From Bordetella parapertussis (lineage in GTDB: Bacteria > Pseudomonadota > Gammaproteobacteria > Burkholderiales > Burkholderiaceae_A), in the NCBI GenBank assembly GCA_945877235.1, contig CAMCRF010000010.1:4184-68183 (forward strand): a stretch of 64,000 bases of DNA, in the 5' to 3' direction. The position numbers and the translations under genes are program-made. The notes beneath the pieces were generated by a model. That model searched no databases and was not told where the DNA came from. It saw only the letters and a list, made by a program, of their open reading frames with translations. Below, piece after piece: positions 59,707 through 64,000 of the stretch (position 1 is its first letter; each line of letters starts with the position of its first letter).

Positions 59707-60755
59707 CATTGGGTCAAGCGGATCGATTGAAGGGGCGAAAGGTCACGCTCCACGACATGTGCCTGCGAGATGGCATGCACCCTAAACGCCATCAGATCAG
59801 CCTTGAGTCTATGCGGGGCATCGCCGCTGGACTTGACGAGGCTGGCGTGCCGCTCATCGAAGTGACGCATGGTGACGGACTGGGTGGCGCGTCGGTGAAT
59901 TACGGGTTTCCGGCTCACTCCGATGAGGAATACCTCAAGGCGGTGATCTCTGTTGTGAAGCGTGCATCTGTCTCTGCATTGCTCCTTCCTGGCATTGGTA
60001 CGGTCGATCACCTGCGTATGGCGCATGATCTCGGCGTCAAGACCATTCGCGTTGCAACGCACTGCACGGAGGCCGATGTATCTGAACAGCATATTGGGCT
60101 CGGGCGCAAGCTTGGGTTAGATACCGTGGGCTTTCTGATGATGGCCCACATGCTCGAGGCCGATCGGCTGGTCGAGCAAGCCAAGCTGATGGAGTCGTTT
60201 GGTGCAAACTGCATTTACATCACTGACTCTGCTGGCTACATGCTGCCCGATGATGTTTCGACGCGGATCTCTGCGGTTCGATCTGCGCTCGACGCCTCAA
60301 CAGAGCTTGGCTTTCATGGTCACCACAACTTGGGCATGGGTATTGCCAACTCGCTCGCGGCGCTCGATGCAGGTGCTAATCGCATTGATGGTTCAGCTGC
60401 TGGGTTGGGCGCAGGTGCGGGTAACACGCCGCTTGAGGTCTTCAATGCTGTATGCGACCGCATGGGCATTCAGACTGGGGTGGACGTCTGGAAGCTCTCC
60501 GATGTGGCCGAGGACTTGGTCACCCCGATCATGGATGAGCCCGTTCGCATCGATCGAGAATCGCTCACGCTCGGTTATGCGGGTGTGTACTCATCCTTCT
60601 TGCTCTTTGCGAAGCGTGCAGAGGCGAAATACGGGGTGTCTGCGCGAGACATTCTGGTTGAGCTTGGGCGCAAAAAGATGATTGGAGGCCAAGAGGACAT
60701 GATCGAGGACACTGCAATCAATATGGCACGCGAAAGGGGTACTACCCATGCCTAA
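59703..60755 (+). CDS. hsaF: 4-hydroxy-2-oxohexanoate/-valerate aldolase
   Basis: A 350-residue class II aldolase (DmpG/BphI/TesG type). [15 protein letters not shown] at 18-32 contains the Arg-Asp of the active site, and [10 protein letters not shown] at about 200-209 the two metal-binding His; the C-terminal domain is the dimerisation part that contacts the dehydrogenase. It yields pyruvate and propanal. It overlaps hsaG by four bases and the next gene by eight. Confidence 0.94.
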   Translation: MTLGQADRLKGRKVTLHDMCLRDGMHPKRHQISLESMRGIAAGLDEAGVPLIEVTHGDGLGGASVNYGFPAHSDEEYLKAVISVVKRASVSALLLPGIGTVDHLRMAHDLGVKTIRVATHCTEADVSEQHIGLGRKLGLDTVGFLMMAHMLEADRLVEQAKLMESFGANCIYITDSAGYMLPDDVSTRISAVRSALDASTELGFHGHHNLGMGIANSLAALDAGANRIDGSAAGLGAGAGNTPLEVFNAVCDRMGIQTGVDVWKLSDVAEDLVTPIMDEPVRIDRESLTLGYAGVYSSFLLFAKRAEAKYGVSARDILVELGRKKMIGGQEDMIEDTAINMARERGTTHA

Positions 60756-61923
60756 GTTTTTTGATGACTGGCGCAAGACCTGTCCGTACTACACGGAGAG
60801 TCATGAGGCTTGGGCAGACACCGTCAAGCGCTTCGTAGAGCAAGAGATTCGTCCACACATCGACCAGTGGGAGGCCGATGGAATCTTGCCACGCGAACTT
60901 TATTTGAAGGCGGCCGACATCGGCATTCTTGGCCTTGGCTTTCCCGAGGAATACGGCGGCATCTCAGAGGGCATTGATAAGTTCCATGCCAACATCACCG
61001 GGGCAGAGCTCGCGGCCGCAGGTGCAGGCGGGCTGCATGCCGGGCTGTTGGTCTTCACCGTGGGGCTTGGAGCCATTCTTGCCATGGGCCCTGAGGCCAT
61101 GAAACGCCGAGTGGCCCCTGAGGTGCTGTCTGGCCGCAAGCTTTTGAGCCTCGGAGTGACCGAGCCCTCGGGTGGATCAGATGTCGCTGCGCTGCAGACG
61201 GTCGCTGAGCGCCATGGCGACGTTTACCGTGTGCGTGGCTCGAAAACTCTGATCACCGGCGGCACGCGCGCCGATTATTTTGTGACGGCTGTTCGAACGG
61301 GCGGGCCCGGTCATGGTGGGATCAGCCTCATGTTGATCGAGCGAGATTTCAAGGGTGTGAGCAGCACGAAGCTCGAGAAGATGGGATGGCACTGTTCAGA
61401 TACAGCGACTGTCTATTTCGATGACGTGGAAGTCCCAGCCGAGAATCTCATCGGCGAGGAGGGCAAGGCATTCGTTGGGCTTATGAGAAATTTCAATGCA
61501 GAGCGCATTGGCATTGCGACAACCTCCAATGCCTTTTCGATGGTCTGTCTCGAAGATGCATTGGATTGGGCCCAGCAGCGACAGACGTTTGGTAAGCCAC
61601 TCGTTCAGCATCAGGTCATCCGTCAAAAACTCTCCTCCATGACCCAGCGGATTTTCTCGACCCAAGCCTGGGCAGACCGTTGCACCCTCTCGCTCCAGAA
61701 TGGGCAAGACGATGCCGGTGAGATTGCACTTCTGAAAGTACATGCGACGCAGGCTTTTGAATATGTGGCGCGCGAGGCCTGCCAGATTCTTGGGGGTGCG
61801 AGTTACGTTCGGGGCTCTCGTGTTGAACGTATCTATCGAGAGGTGCGCCCGAACGCCATTGCCGGAGGGTCTGAAGAAATTATGTTGGACCTTGCAGCCA
61901 GGCAGCTTGGGTATTTGCGTTAA
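60748..61923 (+). CDS. Acyl-CoA dehydrogenase, stand-alone
   Basis: A 391-residue acyl-CoA dehydrogenase with [16 protein letters not shown] (about 135-150), FAD-contact motif [16 protein letters not shown] and C-terminal [19 protein letters not shown]. Glu252 in FNAERIG is at the long-chain/isovaleryl base position. Unlike the other three catalytic subunits it has complete motifs and no adjacent partner, so a homotetramer is likely. It lies between hsaF and kshA; a step after HsaF, or on a branched acyl-CoA from ring C/D, may be its task. Confidence 0.85.
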   Translation: MPKFFDDWRKTCPYYTESHEAWADTVKRFVEQEIRPHIDQWEADGILPRELYLKAADIGILGLGFPEEYGGISEGIDKFHANITGAELAAAGAGGLHAGLLVFTVGLGAILAMGPEAMKRRVAPEVLSGRKLLSLGVTEPSGGSDVAALQTVAERHGDVYRVRGSKTLITGGTRADYFVTAVRTGGPGHGGISLMLIERDFKGVSSTKLEKMGWHCSDTATVYFDDVEVPAENLIGEEGKAFVGLMRNFNAERIGIATTSNAFSMVCLEDALDWAQQRQTFGKPLVQHQVIRQKLSSMTQRIFSTQAWADRCTLSLQNGQDDAGEIALLKVHATQAFEYVAREACQILGGASYVRGSRVERIYREVRPNAIAGGSEEIMLDLAARQLGYLR

Positions 61924-61944
61924 CCAATTCTGAGGAGGAAAGAC

Positions 61945-63039
61945 ATGGCAACCACAAAAGACTACAAGCTCGGCGACTTCACCTTCCCGCGGGGCTGGTT
62001 CATGATCGCGACCAGCGAGACCATCAATACCCACAAGCCGATTCCGGTTCGCTACTTCGGCAAAGACATGGTGCTCTTTCGGGGTCAGGCCTCAGGCAAA
62101 CCGATTCTTATGGATGCATATTGCCCTCACATGGGCACACACCTTGCCAATAACACCACCTCGTATGTTTTTATTGATGGGCATGGCACGAACATCGAGG
62201 GGGACGCTATTCGCTGTCCCTACCATGCATGGAAGTTCGATGCGTCGGGTAAGTGTGTCGACATTCCTTACCACGAAGGTCCCATTCCAGAGGCAGCCTG
62301 TGTTCAGTCATGGCCCGTTGAAGAGCGGCTTGGTGCCATCTGGGTCTGGCACGATCCCGAGGGGGGCCCTCCAGAGTGGGATGCCCCTTCTCGACCCGAG
62401 TGGGACGACGCCGGTTGGGTGCGATGGAAGTATGACGACCTTGGGGAGCTGGCGCAGCACCCCATGGAGATCATCGACAACATTGCAGATTACGGCCACC
62501 TTGGCCCCATCCATGGGTCAGAGGTGCAGAAGTACGAAAACGAATTCAAGGGCTACACCGCGACGCAGCGCCAGTGTGGCCCGCATCGCACCCTTGTGGG
62601 TGCAGATGGTGTGAGCCCCATTCTTCACACCCTGACCACTTACCATGGCCCCGGTTACCTGATCTCTGACATGACAGGCTACGCAGAGGCGGTGCTGTTG
62701 ATCTCGCACACCCCTGTGGAAGATGGAAAGGTGCACGTCTGGCATGCGCTCATGGTGAAGTCACAGCACAACCCTGCAACGGAGACGGACGTTATTGGGG
62801 CGCGGCAGTTTCAGGAGTCGAGCCGACTTGCGTTCATGCAGGATTTTGAAGTGTGGTCTAACAAGCGGCCCTGCTTCAACGGTATGTTTATTGCCAGCGA
62901 TGGCCCCTTCATGCGGGCACGGTGGTGGTACAGACAGTTTTACAACCCACGGGAAAAGGCCACTGAGTTTCTCGAGCGGTGTGAGGGCATTTACTCTCCT
63001 AAAGGCGTGGCCCCATACCAAACGGCAGAGTCGGTATGA
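61945..63039 (+). CDS. kshA: 3-ketosteroid 9-alpha-hydroxylase, Rieske oxygenase component
   Basis: A 364-residue Rieske non-haem iron oxygenase. The [2Fe-2S] ligands are Cys60 and His62 (CPHMGTHL) and Cys91 and His94 (CPYHAW). The mononuclear iron ligands fit the KshA pattern: Asp182 as bridge, His185, His190 (ADYGHLGPIH) and Asp300 (FMQDFEVW). The stretch between the two Rieske halves is 28 residues, longer than the roughly 16 of mycobacterial KshA. AGGAGG precedes ATG. 9-alpha-hydroxylation of the 1,4-diene-3-one makes ring B open without further enzyme. Its reductase KshB is at 17320. Confidence 0.93.
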   Translation: MATTKDYKLGDFTFPRGWFMIATSETINTHKPIPVRYFGKDMVLFRGQASGKPILMDAYCPHMGTHLANNTTSYVFIDGHGTNIEGDAIRCPYHAWKFDASGKCVDIPYHEGPIPEAACVQSWPVEERLGAIWVWHDPEGGPPEWDAPSRPEWDDAGWVRWKYDDLGELAQHPMEIIDNIADYGHLGPIHGSEVQKYENEFKGYTATQRQCGPHRTLVGADGVSPILHTLTTYHGPGYLISDMTGYAEAVLLISHTPVEDGKVHVWHALMVKSQHNPATETDVIGARQFQESSRLAFMQDFEVWSNKRPCFNGMFIASDGPFMRARWWYRQFYNPREKATEFLERCEGIYSPKGVAPYQTAESV

Positions 63040-63812
63040 CGAACCAGTACCTGGTCACTGGCGGGGCGTCCGGAATTGGCAAGGCGGTTGTCGAACGCCT
63101 TCGTTTGCATGGCTCTCGCGTTTTGGTTGTGGACCTTCGCGAGGGGGATATTCAGGCCGACCTCTCAACGCCGGATGGACGTGCGCAGGCGGTCAGCCAA
63201 GCCAAGGCCCTTTTGGCAGGTCGGCTTAATGGCTTGGTGCTCTGCGCGGGTCTCGGACCTCATGTCCCCAAGGCCTCAGCCGTGCTGGGCGTGAATTATT
63301 TCGGTGCAGTCGCCCTGCTCGATGGCCTCGAATCCGAACTGGCTGCAACCGATGGGGGCAATGCAGTCGTGATCTCCTCCGTGGCAGCAGCGCAGATGCC
63401 CTGGAAGAAAAACCCAGTTGCTGGACTCTTAGAGGCGGGAGACGAGGCTGGCGCAGTGGCTGCTCTGAGCCAGATGGGCGAGATGGCGGGCCAGATCGCC
63501 TACGCAGCAAGCAAGAATGCATTGACCGTTGCAATCCGCAAACGGGCCGTGGCATGGGGTCCCAAAGGCGTTCGCGTGAATGCAGTCGGTCCCGGTGTGG
63601 TGGAGACCCCACTGCTCGAGGGCGGACTCGCGCATCCAGTCTATGGCCCAGCCATTCGAAATTTCACCTGCCCGCTGGGGCGCTCGGGACGACCCGAGGA
63701 TATTGCGGCTCTGGTGGCTTTTCTGCTCTCTGCGGAGGCAGGGTTTATTCACGGGGCACAAATCTTTATTGATGGCGGAGCCGATGCCATGGCCCGCCCA
63801 ACGGAGTTTTAA
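63036..63812 (+). CDS. hsdA: 3-alpha-hydroxysteroid dehydrogenase/carbonyl reductase
   Basis: A 258-residue SDR strongly resembling Comamonas testosteroni HsdA: TGGASGIG (8-15), DIQADLSTPDGRAQA, NGLVLCAGLGP in place of NNAG, VNYFGA, the helical insertion KNPVAGLLEAGDEA before the catalytic YAASKNALTVAIRKRA, and the end GAQIFIDGGADAMARPTEF-like tail with MxRPTxF. It oxidises the 3-alpha-hydroxyl of bile acids and androsterone to the 3-ketone. ATGA overlap with kshA. This gene is one of the best arguments for a 3-alpha-hydroxy (bile-acid) substrate. Confidence 0.92.
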   Translation: MTNQYLVTGGASGIGKAVVERLRLHGSRVLVVDLREGDIQADLSTPDGRAQAVSQAKALLAGRLNGLVLCAGLGPHVPKASAVLGVNYFGAVALLDGLESELAATDGGNAVVISSVAAAQMPWKKNPVAGLLEAGDEAGAVAALSQMGEMAGQIAYAASKNALTVAIRKRAVAWGPKGVRVNAVGPGVVETPLLEGGLAHPVYGPAIRNFTCPLGRSGRPEDIAALVAFLLSAEAGFIHGAQIFIDGGADAMARPTEF

Positions 63813-63815
63813 CGC

Positions 63816-64000
63816 ATGAAAGTCTTAGTCACGGTAAAGCGCGTGGTGGACTACAACGTGAAGGTTCGGGTGAAGTCGGATGGAAGTGATGTGGACATTG
63901 CCAATGTGAAGATGAGCATGAACCCGTTTGATGAGATTGCGGTGGAGGAGGCGGTGCGGTTGAAGGAGGCTGGGGTGGCGAGCGAGGTGGTGGTGGTGAG
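63816..64000 (+). CDS. etfB: Electron transfer flavoprotein beta subunit, N-terminal part (3' end outside window)
   Basis: The first 61 codons are visible. [20 protein letters not shown] and [17 protein letters not shown] are the hallmark opening of EtfB. It starts three bases after hsdA and runs off the window end; etfA would be expected next. ETF accepts electrons from acyl-CoA dehydrogenases, of which the island encodes several, so its place at the end of the operon makes sense. Codon choice is far richer in G-ended codons (GTG, GAG, AAG, GCG) than in hsdA and kshA. Confidence 0.93.
   Translation, partial: MKVLVTVKRVVDYNVKVRVKSDGSDVDIANVKMSMNPFDEIAVEEAVRLKEAGVASEVVVV

Noticed and set aside
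1..64000. tRNA, rRNA, CRISPR, insertion sequences or attachment sites
   Set aside because: No repeat arrays, transposase genes, structured RNA gene or flanking direct repeats were found by reading; all gaps are short and were examined.

Overview
The window is a dense catabolic island that appears to encode almost the whole aerobic 9,10-seco pathway for steroids. The gene content points to bile acids (C24 steroids with a carboxylated side chain) rather than cholesterol. A TonB-dependent outer-membrane receptor shows a Gram-negative host. Close resemblance, from memory, to Comamonas testosteroni 3-alpha-HSD/carbonyl reductase, 3-beta/17-beta-HSD and the TesR type of LuxR regulator suggests a beta- or gammaproteobacterium. 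The genus cannot be read from the sequence. No rRNA, tRNA, CRISPR array, insertion sequence or convincing pseudogene was seen. The longest gene-free stretch is about 176 bases (34544-34719). Most neighbouring genes are coupled by ATGA, GTGA or TTGA overlaps.

Layout. 1-2509: end of an MFS permease, an SDR and the flavin reductase of the 3-HSA monooxygenase. 2617-15898: a long plus-strand operon with hsaC (A-ring cleavage), ipdAB, a crotonase, ipdC, echA20, an acyl-CoA dehydrogenase pair, fadA6, an SDR, ipdF, a MaoC hydratase, a second thiolase and a LuxR regulator, covering C/D-ring breakdown. 15899-19894: MFS permease facing kshB and fadD3. 19972-23282: SDR, SDR, BaiE-like NTF2 protein and old yellow enzyme, a probable hydroxyl-removal module. 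23290-31109: crotonase facing an operon of two CoA ligases, a metallo-beta-lactamase-fold hydrolase and an acyl-CoA dehydrogenase pair for side-chain activation. 31098-34543: a minus-strand operon of an MFS permease and a BaiCD/BaiH-type Fe-S flavoenzyme. 34720-39972: hsaA, two KstD-like flavoenzymes and 3-beta/17-beta-HSD. 39986-47216: aldehyde dehydrogenase facing SDR, chsH2, acyl-CoA dehydrogenase, chsH1, ltp2, acyl-CoA dehydrogenase (last three side-chain carbons). 47319-51355: TonB receptor, terminator and an unknown exported protein. 51424-57102: Ltp-like aldolase, DUF35-MaoC fusion, alpha-methylacyl-CoA racemase, FadD19-like ligase, SDR. 57148-64000: hsaD, hsaE, hsaG, hsaF, acyl-CoA dehydrogenase, kshA, 3-alpha-HSD and the start of etfB.

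Working together: the receptor and permeases import the steroid. HSDs and KstD-like enzymes oxidise ring A, KshAB hydroxylates C9 and opens ring B, HsaAB and HsaC open ring A, and HsaD releases HIP plus a dienoate that HsaE/F/G convert to pyruvate and propionyl-CoA. FadD3, IpdF, IpdC, EchA20, IpdAB and FadA6 dismantle rings C and D. Ligases, acyl-CoA dehydrogenase pairs, hydratases, aldolases and the aldehyde dehydrogenase shorten the side chain.

The least expected signal is regulatory. A 7-6-7 palindrome with ideal form CATCGTC-N6-GACGATG recurs, perfect to degenerate, in most of the intergenic promoter gaps. It defines a candidate regulon covering the island.
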